Source: JBBSOK01 sp965219125 (lineage in GTDB: Bacteria; Bacteroidota; Bacteroidia; Flavobacteriales; Flavobacteriaceae). Taken from it: 64,000 nt of DNA. How positions within the stretch are numbered: the stretch's first letter is position 1; the number at the start of each line of letters is the position of its first letter. Location: assembly GCA_965219125.1 (NCBI GenBank), contig CBDCMO010000001.1:1-64000 (forward strand). The letters are read 5' to 3'. A program made the position numbers and the translations under genes. Shown here in pieces: positions 43,129 through 51,387 of this stretch. Below the pieces are notes generated by a model. That model was not told where the DNA came from. It worked only from the letters and a program-made list of their open reading frames with translations, and did no database searches.

Positions 43129-44313
43129 ATGACAATAAACGAAATTACGCTACTAAAAGCAAAGCTGCCACAACTACCAAAGAGGCCAAGAAAAAACCTC
43201 TTTGATATTTTAAAAATTCAACATAGGGAAATCCGAAATAGTAATATACTTGCCTATTTTTTTGACCCGAATGAGGAACATAGTTTTGGATCATTATTTT
43301 ATGATGCCTTGCTGGAAATCATTATAGATAAGATAACTACTTTAAAAATCACCCATCCATATATATCCTTTGAAAGTATCAGTTCGTTTGATGAGGTTAA
43401 TTCTGTTAGAACCGAAGAGCAAACCAGTGGAGCCAAAAAAGAAACTGTTAAAAGTATAGATATTGTTTTAGAGGGGAATAAATGGGTAATTGGCATTGAG
43501 AATAAAATAACCCATAATTTGGTCAATCCGCTAGATATTTATTGGGAGCATTTGCAGAGCAAAAACAAAGCTATTATTGGAATAGTATTAAGTCTAAAAT
43601 CATACAAACCTGAAGAATGTAAAGCTAATGACCACAATTATTTTTTGAATATTACACATCAAGAACTTTTAGAAAAAGTGCAAAGTAATATTCAACTTAC
43701 AGGAGAATTGGGTAGCACAGATTTGTTTTACCTAAGAGAATACTTTAAAAATATTGAAAGTCATTATTATCATTTAAAAGAAACCCCCGAAATGGATAAA
43801 ATTGTTGAACAAATTGTCGAAAATTATGCTGCCGTAAGTGAAATCATAAATAAAAAAGAAGAATCAGAAAAACATATTGAAGAGGCTATTGATTATATTT
43901 TTAAAGAATATAAATATGAGAAAGCAGGCAAATGGTACAGGCGTGACGATAAAAAGTTTGATCTTTATTTTTATATTCAACCAGCATCAGAATTGATGCG
44001 TATGCATGCTATTTGGCTATGTTTCGAAATTAGAAATAGCACTAACGACGAAGTAAATAATGAACATTTTAAATCACATTTTAAAGAAAAATTTGAAAAG
44101 ATTCCTAATTTTAATCAAAGTAACTTAGAGATAAGAAAAAATCATACACATGCCTTTATCTATTATGAAGATCAAATATTCACCAAAAACATTTCATTTA
44201 AATTAAAGTTTAAGGAAATTCTAGAAAGTCTTATTGGTATAGAAGAAGCTCCCGTTAAGAAAGTTGAAAAATATTTGGATGAGCGAAAGATTTTTAAAGT
44301 AATTAAGTCCTAA
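43129..44313 (+). CDS. PD-(D/E)XK nuclease superfamily protein
   Basis: 394 residues. The N-terminal half has the layout of the PDDEXK_4 family: FDILKIQHREIRNSNILAYF, EEHSFGSLFYDALL, then the active-site strand pair SIDIVLEGNKWVIGIENKI, with D at about 110 and ExK at about 124-126. The C-terminal half is an uncharacterised alpha/beta region (YKYEKAGKWYRRDDKKFDLY) seen in many such proteins. These enzymes are typical of phage defence and restriction islands; the DNA target is unknown. The ATG at 43129 is well placed after a 61-nt gap. All catalytic residues appear intact. Confidence 0.8.
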   Translation: MTINEITLLKAKLPQLPKRPRKNLFDILKIQHREIRNSNILAYFFDPNEEHSFGSLFYDALLEIIIDKITTLKITHPYISFESISSFDEVNSVRTEEQTSGAKKETVKSIDIVLEGNKWVIGIENKITHNLVNPLDIYWEHLQSKNKAIIGIVLSLKSYKPEECKANDHNYFLNITHQELLEKVQSNIQLTGELGSTDLFYLREYFKNIESHYYHLKETPEMDKIVEQIVENYAAVSEIINKKEESEKHIEEAIDYIFKEYKYEKAGKWYRRDDKKFDLYFYIQPASELMRMHAIWLCFEIRNSTNDEVNNEHFKSHFKEKFEKIPNFNQSNLEIRKNHTHAFIYYEDQIFTKNISFKLKFKEILESLIGIEEAPVKKVEKYLDERKIFKVIKS

Positions 44314-44379
44314 AAAAATGATCAATTCAATTTTACATCAGATAATATACTTCTAACCAGCAATCAAACGTTTAAAAAA

Positions 44380-45285
44380 ATGTCAAAATCAAAACAAATA
44401 GCCACTAAAACTATATACGCCACACTTCAAATTCTAAAAGAAAATGATGGGGAGTTAAGAGGACGAGAAGTTGTAGATATAGTTAGAAAAAGGATTGAAT
44501 TTAATGAATACGAAAAACATGTTTTTGAAAAAACTGGATATGTTAGATGGGAATCAGTTTTACACTTTTATACTATAGATGCCATGAAGGCTGGCTTAAT
44601 GCGTAAAAATAAAGGTCTTTGGTCAATTACTAGCGAAGGTGAAGAAGCAGTTGCAAATAACACACCAGAAAAATTATATGAATTAATATCAAAAGGCTAT
44701 AGAGAGTGGGAAGCTGCCAATAAAAAAGATAAAAAACAATTACAGGATTTGGATGAAGATGAAGATGTTGTAACCAACTTTATCCAACAACAAAAATCAA
44801 TTATAGACCAAGTTGAAGAAGATGCAAGCGCTGGCATTAGGTCCTATATTCTTCAAAAAAATCCATACGAGTTTCAAGATTTGGTTGGTGGTCTTTTGCA
44901 AGCAATGGGATATCATGTTTCAAGTATTGCAGAAAGAGGTCCAGATGGTGGAATTGATATTATTGCATATACAGATCCTTTAGGAACAAGACAACCGCGG
45001 ATAATTGTACAAGTAAAGCATAAGCCAGAATCAGCAATATCTTCTGATGAAATCCAGAAACTAGCAGGAACATTAAAAAGAAATGGCGATGTTGGCATAT
45101 TTGTGACCTCAGGTAGATTCTCTAAGCCATCAGTTAAAGAATCCGTTCATTCGAGAGAACATATTGAATTAATAGATTTTGATCGCTTTATCGCTTTGTG
45201 GCAAGAATACTATTCTAAAATGAATGATGAACAAAAATCCTTACTACCATTACATCCAATATACTTTTTGGGGACTGCTCAATAA
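44380..45285 (+). CDS. mrr: Mrr-type restriction endonuclease
   Basis: 301 residues. An N-terminal winged-helix part (about 1-100, with ELRGREVVDIVRKRIEF and LWSITSEGEEAV) is followed by a linker and the C-terminal Mrr catalytic domain: PYEFQDLVGGLLQAMGYHV, RGPDGGIDIIAY (catalytic D near 189), IIVQVKHK (QxK near 210) and VGIFVTSGRFSKPS. Mrr enzymes cut methylated or otherwise modified DNA, so this would complement the type I system that cuts unmethylated DNA. It has its own 66-nt gap from the nuclease upstream and ends the intact island. Beyond it lie pseudogenes. Confidence 0.88.
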   Translation: MSKSKQIATKTIYATLQILKENDGELRGREVVDIVRKRIEFNEYEKHVFEKTGYVRWESVLHFYTIDAMKAGLMRKNKGLWSITSEGEEAVANNTPEKLYELISKGYREWEAANKKDKKQLQDLDEDEDVVTNFIQQQKSIIDQVEEDASAGIRSYILQKNPYEFQDLVGGLLQAMGYHVSSIAERGPDGGIDIIAYTDPLGTRQPRIIVQVKHKPESAISSDEIQKLAGTLKRNGDVGIFVTSGRFSKPSVKESVHSREHIELIDFDRFIALWQEYYSKMNDEQKSLLPLHPIYFLGTAQ

Positions 45286-45432
45286 AGTTAAAGACTTGCT
45301 GTGCTATGCTGGGTCTTCAAGTCCTCTAATTATTCCTTTAAGCAATCCCTTCCCACTACAGAGCTGTGTTAATACATATTTTAAATAGGGTAAGCCTTCG
45401 TAAATAAGTTATACAATTAAAAAATTATAACT

Positions 45433-46020
45433 ATAAAAAATACAAAAATCTTTCTATCAGTGGCGTTTTTATCCCTAGTTACCACAATGGCAACCACGGC
45501 ACAAAATACAGCGCAGACTACCCGTAAAAATACCGTAAGGCAACCACAGACGATAAATAATGCTAACTTGGTAAACAATGTAAACAGGGCTACCAATGTA
45601 AATACCGTAAATAGAGCAAACCCGGTAAATTCGGTAAACCAAACCAATAGTGCTGCCACCACTAAAATTACAGCTGGCACCAATAATAACATTGCCACCC
45701 CAGAAGACCAAAATGATGCTATTAGTGAGGCAATTGGACAGGATAAAGTAACGGCCAATATTCAAAATGTACGTAGAACCAGTATGTACAAAACCGTACT
45801 AATTAACGAAGATTAAGTAAGACGCTACGAATTGGAATATAATAATATAATGGCAAATTGGAACAAAGCCAATCCAAATAGGGTAATGACCAACGCAGAA
45901 ATAGCGGAATATAACTGCAGTATCCTAAGACCTATTTTGGATGATACCCAATATAAAAACTACCAAAATTGGCAGACTGGATATCCTAATAATTTGGAAA
46001 TTCAAATAACCCAAATAAGA
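45433..46020 (+). pseudogene. Dead paralogue of the secreted protein at 48,167
   Basis: The conceptual frame matches the intact gene 2.7 kb downstream over its whole length: signal peptide FLSVAFLSLVTTMATTAQ, then an Asn/Thr-rich linker, then RRTSMYKTVLINED and RRYELEYNNIMANWNKANPN, ending ...YQNWQTGYPNN. Three lesions are visible. The start is ATA instead of ATG, an in-frame TAA at 45814 replaces the Gln codon of KDQVKRYE, and the normal stop is lost so the frame runs to 46107. The 5' region (TGTGTTAATA word) and the terminator are also duplicated, so a whole transcription unit was copied. Confidence 0.75.
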
Positions 46021-46025
46021 TTAAG

Positions 46026-46058
46026 CCGTTACAATTTTTCTATTGTAGTGGTTTTTTT
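46026..46058 (+). terminator. Terminator of the dead paralogue
   Basis: CCGTTACAAT pairs with ATTGTAGTGG (two G-T wobbles) around a 6-nt loop, followed by T7. It corresponds to the terminator at 48,677-48,710. Confidence 0.7.
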
Positions 46059-46107
46059 ATGCGCGGTAGTAAGATTCAATTATAGCAACTTTTATAAAAA
46101 TAGGTAA

Positions 46108-46379
46108 CCACATTCCACCAACAACCCATAAAACCAATCAACTAAGTAACAAATCCCCAATCCCCAATGCTTAACTCTTTACTCCTAACTGTGAACTCTT
46201 GATTCTGTTTCTTAATCCATCCATCTTAAATCTTAAGTCTTAATTACTAGATTTTCCGTCCTAAGTCCTAAGTCCTACGTCCTACGTCCTATGTCGTGCA
46301 TCGTTCATCGTGTTTCTTGATTTTTAACCCTAATTAACCAATTAACAAATCCCCAATCACAAATTAACCAATTAACCAA
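46108..46379. repeat. Stuttering intergenic repeats
   Basis: There is no gene here. The spacer consists of short reiterated words: AATCCCCAATCCCC, TCTTAAGTCTTAA, CCTAAGTCCTAAGTCCTACG (around 46,260-46,292), ATTAACCAATTAACC and CAAATCCCC. Similar stuttering spacers occur at 48,065 and 50,340-50,455. Confidence 0.7.
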
Positions 46380-47042
46380 TTAACAAATCCCCAAAACTTC
46401 AACCCCCACAGCCTTCTGCCCCAATAAAGCATATTCCTCCTCCCCAAGAACCTCCATAAACCGTAACCCCAAAACCAAGATATACAGCAACCCTTCCTCT
46501 TTAATAATAACTTCTTCCGTCTGCATCTCCAACACTTCAATCAAATCTTTCTTAGCCCTTCTCACTGGCCTCGCAGCATAAGTCCTAAATAAATTCCGCT
46601 TCCCATAGTAGGCAAGCACCAAATAAGTAAGTTCTAAATGGGTCGCGCTATTTGGCCATCGGCTAGGCGAGGGGTCAAAATTCTTCCACACCAAACTAAA
46701 ATCCTCCTCCATAATCTTGGGGTTACCTATCAGCTGCCGTATCCCAACCTTGGGCGTAAACACAAATTGCTGCAACAAAGTCTGCCCTTTCAAAGTCTGT
46801 AATCCTTCATAAACGTTGAGGTAACCTTTATCCGAATTCCGGTCTAGCGCCTTTATTTCCATAAACAAACACATCAACCGTTGGTGCAGTTTCCCATCTT
46901 GTAGATACTTCAAAATTGGCAGTAAACCAATCTTAAATTCCTTTACAAAAACACTGCACAACCTAAATTCATCCGAGTTTTTGTAAATCTTAGGATTATT
47001 TTTATTATTTTCGTTCGTAAATCCTCCCATATCGTTCAACAT
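46380..47042 (-). CDS. Hypothetical protein, Bacteroidota, unknown
   Basis: 220 residues from the ATG at 47042. The frame is open 13 codons further, but only to a TTG at 47081. Visible stretches include FRLCSVFVKEFKIGLLPILK, YLNVYEGLQTLKGQTLLQQF and HLELTYLVLAYYGKRNLFRT. It has neither a signal peptide nor a membrane segment. I do not recognise the family. It is the only minus-strand gene between the defence island and the aldo/keto reductase, with no operon partner. Its 3' end runs into stuttering repeats, so the last residues (after about EEYALLGQ) may be variable. Confidence 0.5.
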   Translation of the reverse strand: MLNDMGGFTNENNKNNPKIYKNSDEFRLCSVFVKEFKIGLLPILKYLQDGKLHQRLMCLFMEIKALDRNSDKGYLNVYEGLQTLKGQTLLQQFVFTPKVGIRQLIGNPKIMEEDFSLVWKNFDPSPSRWPNSATHLELTYLVLAYYGKRNLFRTYAARPVRRAKKDLIEVLEMQTEEVIIKEEGLLYILVLGLRFMEVLGEEEYALLGQKAVGVEVLGIC

Positions 47043-47081
47043 ATTGGTACATACGTAAATATACCCACTTTCTCCCAACAA

Positions 47082-47546
47082 AAAAAATCTCTAAGCCGAC
47101 TCTAAGCCGACCTGAAGCCGAGACCAAGCCGTCTCCATGCCGACTCATACCGATGTTACTCCATACGTACTATATAAATATGGTATAGTTAAACGCACAA
47201 TATCTATAGTATTTAGGTGGTTATTTTAATTAATGTAAACCCGAAAATGACAAGTCGCACCTTCCAGCGCGCTCACAATAAGCTAAATTCAAAAGCTAAT
47301 AATTAAATGCCAATGTCAGAGTATGCAGGCTTGCCTAACAGAGCCCAAGTACAGTCAACCCACAAGGAAACCATCGGAATACAAGAGAAATCGTCAAAGC
47401 TTTAATACTTAGTTATACAATATCACTTCGACTGCAACCAGTCAAACAGAATTTATTTAATGCAAGTTCCCAATGTCAGGGTGATTGTGGTTGCTGAGCG
47501 GAGCCGAAGTACAGTCGAACCTCTAATGAAGCTACACCAATATAAA
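47082..47546. repeat. Spacer with degenerate dispersed repeats
   Basis: Two diverged copies of one element: CAATGTCAG..., CAGAGCCCAAGTACAGTCAA (about 47,311-47,360) and CAATGTCAG..., GCGGAGCCGAAGTACAGTCG (about 47,472-47,516). Short AAGCCGA words are repeated at 47,092-47,150 (CTAAGCCGACTCTAAGCCGA and variants). No gene is seen. Confidence 0.55.
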
Positions 47547-47879
47547 ATGCACTACCAATACTACGTTTACATATTAGAATGTTCAGACCAATCGTATTAC
47601 AAAGGTATTACAAACAATTTGTAAAGAAGGTTGGAAGAGCATCAATCGGGCGTAAATAGTAGCTCTTATACTTTTAAAAGAAGGAGGGTAGACGTGGTTT
47701 TCCATCAAGAATTTAATGATGTATTACAAGCCATCTATTTTGAGAAGAAAATTAAAAGATGAACAAGAGCAAAGAAAAAAGCTCTAATTGATGGAGATTA
47801 TAATATACAACATATTTTAGCAGAATGCAGAAATGCTACACATTATAAATATAATCTGGGAAATGATGGTGAAATATAA
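47547..47879 (+). pseudogene. GIY-YIG nuclease domain pseudogene (UvrC/YhbQ type)
   Basis: From ATG 47547 the frame reads YYVYILECSDQSYYKGITNN, then a TAA at 47622 where the family has Glu or Lys (before RRLEEHQSG). It continues as SYTFKRRRVDVVFHQEFNDV and FEKKIKR, then meets a TGA at 47760 in place of the usual Trp (KxWxRAKKxALI), and ends at 47877. The YVYIL...YKGIT core with RRLxEH is characteristic of small GIY-YIG endonucleases common in Bacteroidota. Both stops are single-base changes in an intact frame, so inactivation is recent. Confidence 0.75.
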
Positions 47880-48166
47880 AATAAAGACGATGTTCTAATA
47901 GCAAGGTTATTATCAATATGTCAGCTTGATCCTGCCTCGTGCCTTGGCATATGTGAACAGTCGAAGGCCAATGAAATTAAAAAAATAATAATGAATCCGT
48001 AAAGGGGGATTATTGCGTTTTACAAATGCACTTAGACTAAGCTCAATGTGGCAGTGGTTATTATTAACATCCAACATCCAACATCCAACCTTACAAACTT
48101 GTGTTAATAATAACGCTCGGTTAAACTTCTCACCGTAAATTAGTTAAAAATAAAAAACCTAAAACT

Positions 48167-48646
48167 ATGAAAACTTTAAAAACAATAGCAGCCCTTGCCT
48201 TCCTCTCGTTAACAATGGTTTGCGGAGTTACGGCACAAACAAACAATACACTGAAAAATAATGGGGTGCAAAAACCTGCATCGGTTAACACAACAAAGCA
48301 CACGGCAGAAATTAAAACTACAAGCGGGACAAACAGCAATGTTGCTACCACAAACCAGCCAAATGACCCTATTACCCAAGCCATACAACCAAACAACAAC
48401 ACGGCAAATGTGCAATTGGAGCGCAGGACCAATATGTACAAAACAGTGGTAATGGATAAGGATCAAGTAAAAAGGTATGAAACGGATTATGAAACCAATA
48501 TGGCCGTTTGGAGAAAGAGCAATCCAAATAGGGAAATGAGCAATACCGAATTATCTGAATATAATAACCGCACCCTAAAGCCAATTTTAAACGATAAGCA
48601 ATACACCGCATACCAACAATGGGAAACGGGTTATCCGCACAATTAA
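48167..48646 (+). CDS. Small secreted/periplasmic protein, unknown
   Basis: 159 residues. A clear signal peptide (MKTLKTIAALAFLSLTMVCG, cleavage near VTAQ-T) is followed by a Thr/Asn/Gln-rich low-complexity linker to about residue 90. A compact charged C-terminal region follows: RRTNMYKTVVMDKDQVKRYE, TNMAVWRKSNPNREM, LKPILNDKQYTAYQQWETGY. The C-terminal part (Lys/Gln/Tyr-rich with DKQYxxYQxWE) is where the dead paralogue at 45.4 kb is most conserved, so it is the functional part. The family is unknown to me. The gene is monocistronic with its own terminator. Confidence 0.75.
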   Translation: MKTLKTIAALAFLSLTMVCGVTAQTNNTLKNNGVQKPASVNTTKHTAEIKTTSGTNSNVATTNQPNDPITQAIQPNNNTANVQLERRTNMYKTVVMDKDQVKRYETDYETNMAVWRKSNPNREMSNTELSEYNNRTLKPILNDKQYTAYQQWETGYPHN

Positions 48647-48676
48647 CATACAGTCATAAATAAAAAAAGTAGTAAG

Positions 48677-48710
48677 CCGCAACAATCGATAGATTATTGC
48701 GGTTTTTTTT
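48677..48710 (+). terminator. Rho-independent terminator
   Basis: CCGCAACAATC pairs with GATTATTGCGG around GATA, with one mismatch, followed by T8. It ends the secreted-protein gene. Confidence 0.88.
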
Positions 48711-48899
48711 AGTATAAATTCGTTTAAAAAGGTTGTGGCTACAATTAATATTTCAAATGACATATATTGCGAGTTACAAATAGGAATAAGGTTATATTAA
48801 AAAGCAGTAATGCTTGTTAAACTTGAAAGTTTAATTGCGCAAACAAATGGCTTCACGTTTATACACCATCAAAAACTTTGTTATTTTTACTCTTTATTT

Positions 48900-49213
48900 T
48901 AAACATTACAATAACAACAAAATACAGATAAAAGGAATTGTTGCATTACTTATGTTTTTCACACTTTTAATTTGCTGTAATACCCAAAAGGCCTATCCAA
49001 ATAGGTTTACCATTACAAAAATACAAGCTGAAAAAGACGGGCAGACCTTGTCCTAAAAAATGATAAAGGCGATGTTTACACTACCATCATAAGTATTCCC
49101 AATGGTAATTATATTAAGGTAATATTATAACGTTTGATGTGCAGGACACCCTAATAATGAATCCGCCTGCCTTGATATCCAAGAATATTACCATTGTATC
49201 GGAAAATAAGTAA
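48900..49213 (+). pseudogene. Frameshifted small lipoprotein
   Basis: The first frame gives a lipoprotein signal (KGIVALLMFFTLLICCNTQK) and RFTITKIQAEKDGQTL, then stops at 49054. Shifted frames continue smoothly: LKNDKGDVYTTIISIPNGNY to about 49,125, then ITFDVQDTLIMNPPALISKN and TIVSENK to the TAA at 49211. Two frameshifts, near 49,050 and 49,125, therefore break one gene of about 100 codons. The true start is unclear (ATG at 48952 lies inside the signal). The family is unknown. Confidence 0.55.
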
Positions 49214-49248
49214 GCTATACGCATATATTTTTTATGTATTGCAGCCTT

Positions 49249-50196
49249 TTAAGAACTCGCCAGATTAAGCATTTCAATATCCTGGGCATCCAATTTTAGT
49301 TGTGGTGCTTTAATAATAGATTCCATTTGTTTTAAACTGGTAGCACTTACAATTGGAGCGGTGATTGTTGGTCTTGCCATTAGCCACGCCAAGGAAACTG
49401 CCGCTTGTGTTGTATGGTGTTTTTGTGAAATGGCATCCAGAGCTTCCAAAACTGTTTTTCCCTTTTCATTTAAATACTTTTCCAAACCACCACCACGTAT
49501 GCTTTTATCCAAATCGGTCTTGCTTCGGTATTTTCCGGTTAAAAATCCAGCTGCCAAGGAAAAATAACTAAGCACGCCCATATTGTTTTCTTCAATTATT
49601 GAACGCAATTCCTTTTCATACGGTTCGCGCTCCATCAAATTATATAAAGGTTGCAGGGTTTCATATTTGGGTAAGCCATCAGTCTTAGCCGCTTTTAAAG
49701 ATTCACGGATTCGCTTTGGGCTCATATTACTGGTACCAATGGCGCGAACCTTGCCTTCTTTTATTAATTGTTGATAGGCGGAAAGGGTTTCTTCCACGGG
49801 TGTATTCTCATCATCAAAATGTGTTTGATACAAATCGATATAGTCGGTTTTTAAACGCTTTAGGGATTGCTCCACACTTTCAAGAATAAACTTTTTACCC
49901 ACGTTTATGGGTCGCTCGCCATTCTGCGATCCCACTTTGGTTGAAAGGATTATGCGGTCGCGGTTCTTTCTATCGGCAAACCAAGCACCTATAATTGCTT
50001 CGCTTTCGCCACCTTTATTGCCATCTGCCCACCAAGAATAGGTATCTGCCGTGTCTATAAAATTGAAATCGGCATCTACGAAGGCATCCAACAGTTTAAA
50101 GGACATCTTTTTAGCTACCGTCCATCCAAATACGTTACCACCAAAGGTAAGTGGTGCCACTTTTAATCCTGTTGTTCCAAGTTCTCTTTTCTCCAT
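49249..50196 (-). CDS. Aldo/keto reductase
   Basis: 315 residues, full length for the family. The catalytic tetrad can be placed: D48 and Y53 (FIDTADTYSWW), K87 (ILSTKVGS) and H126 (LYQTHFDDE). GTSNMSP and the C-terminal PIVSATSLKQME belong to the cofactor site of the barrel. It should reduce carbonyl compounds with NADPH in the cytoplasm; the substrate is unknown. It starts at the ATG 50196 and converges with the lipoprotein pseudogene. There is no operon partner. Confidence 0.92.
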   Translation of the reverse strand: MEKRELGTTGLKVAPLTFGGNVFGWTVAKKMSFKLLDAFVDADFNFIDTADTYSWWADGNKGGESEAIIGAWFADRKNRDRIILSTKVGSQNGERPINVGKKFILESVEQSLKRLKTDYIDLYQTHFDDENTPVEETLSAYQQLIKEGKVRAIGTSNMSPKRIRESLKAAKTDGLPKYETLQPLYNLMEREPYEKELRSIIEENNMGVLSYFSLAAGFLTGKYRSKTDLDKSIRGGGLEKYLNEKGKTVLEALDAISQKHHTTQAAVSLAWLMARPTITAPIVSATSLKQMESIIKAPQLKLDAQDIEMLNLASS

Positions 50197-50515
50197 TTTT
50201 ATCTTTTTGCATAAAATTAAAGGAAATTCTCTAGAGTTTGTGTGAAGATTTTTATAATTATTATTTATGAGTTCAGAGTTCAGAGTTTCTTGGTTTTAAA
50301 TTATACATACACCTAAATTATTAGTTTTCTACTTCTGATTTGTACATATTTAAGACGAACAAATACAAAGTAACAAAGCAATCAAGTAACCAATAACCCA
50401 GCAACCAATAATGCAGTACAAAATAACCTAGTAACCAATAACCCAATAACCATAAATTTTTTATGCTCACATTTCAACCCTTATCCGATGCATCATTAAA
50501 CGTAACACCTATCAA
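50197..50515. repeat. Spacer with reiterated ACCAATAA words
   Basis: It holds the divergent upstream regions of its two neighbours. At 50,380-50,455 words such as AACCAATAACCCAGCAACCA recur in stuttered form (AGTAACCAATAACCCAATAA). No gene is seen. Confidence 0.6.
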
Positions 50516-51253
50516 ATGGAAACAGATATTTTAATAGACGACTTGTACCAAACAGTTATGAATCCAAACATTCCTGTTAACCCTCAATATTTTCAACAAT
50601 ACAACTTATCGCCTCAAAGCATTCAAAAAATAACAGAGATAAATGCAACATTGGCGCAACAAGCGCTGGCAATTAAAAATCTAAATACGCCTTTGGGAAA
50701 AAAACAACTGCATATTCAGCTGCTGCAAACAGATGATATGTATAAATCCTTAAAACACACCTTTACGGTAATCCACGATTTAAAGCTTAGTTTACAGGAC
50801 ACCCTAAAGGCAAATAAAACCTCACAATCTATTACAAAATATATGTATATAGCCTCCTTTATATTGGGGATGGCCTTAATAATTACGGCAGTGGTTTTTG
50901 CTGCAATGGACAAAACGATATTGGCAATTGCCTTTGGCTCTTTTGGAATGTTGGACATTGTGGCGCATTTTATTGCAGATCCACCAGCGCGATTGCAGGA
51001 AAGTAGGAGCAATTATGCACAACTTACCGGCCTAACCTTAGCTTGGTTTAAGGAAACAATAAACAATGATGCCTACATAGCCAATTTGGCATCTTTAAAT
51101 CCAACAATGTTGAAGCATTTTAATGCTTTATCAGATAACTACGTAACAAATACCGGGAAATTCTTTAAAATGATAGAAGATCTTGCCGAGCCACAGAATA
51201 AGAAAAAACATAAAAGTGCAAAGAAAAATACGGAGGTTGAAGTGGAAAAATAA
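50516..51253 (+). CDS. Two-helix membrane protein; TRADD-N-associated-like
   Basis: 245 residues: a helical cytoplasmic N-terminal part (1-105), a transmembrane hairpin (about 107-128, MYIASFILGMALIITAVVFA, and 133-152, TILAIAFGSFGMLDIVAHFI), and a helical tail beginning DPPARLQESRSNYAQLTGLT and ending in Lys/Glu. The arrangement of a TM hairpin followed by 'P...QxSxxNxAQLxxxxxxW' resembles the membrane module associated with TRADD-N domains in bacterial conflict systems. That likeness is from pattern memory and is tentative. The start at 50516 is an ATG with no competing upstream ATG. Confidence 0.6.
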   Translation: METDILIDDLYQTVMNPNIPVNPQYFQQYNLSPQSIQKITEINATLAQQALAIKNLNTPLGKKQLHIQLLQTDDMYKSLKHTFTVIHDLKLSLQDTLKANKTSQSITKYMYIASFILGMALIITAVVFAAMDKTILAIAFGSFGMLDIVAHFIADPPARLQESRSNYAQLTGLTLAWFKETINNDAYIANLASLNPTMLKHFNALSDNYVTNTGKFFKMIEDLAEPQNKKKHKSAKKNTEVEVEK

Positions 51254-51387
51254 CGCTGACAAGATTAAACTGTATCATATAATATTCTTCAAATAGTCAA
51301 AAGCTGAACAAAATATCCTATTTTTATATTGGTTTGTAAGTCTATATTTTATTTCCCACTAAGCCTAAAACTTCAATAACCCCTATA

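Noticed and set aside
46322..46345. TAACCCTAATTAACC resembling a telomere repeat
   Set aside because: It lies in the bacterial half, is not tandem, and fits the reiterated ATTAACCA words of that spacer.
47547..47879. Alternative genetic code (TGA as Trp, TAA as sense) in the bacterial half
   Set aside because: All intact neighbours use TAA/TGA/TAG as stops and TGG for Trp. The stops are confined to pseudogenes.
48130..48611. Hydrophobic minus-strand frames opposite the secreted-protein gene (also 45,417-45,765)
   Set aside because: They are antisense shadows of the Thr/Asn-rich linker; the plus-strand frame has the signal peptide, paralogue and terminator.
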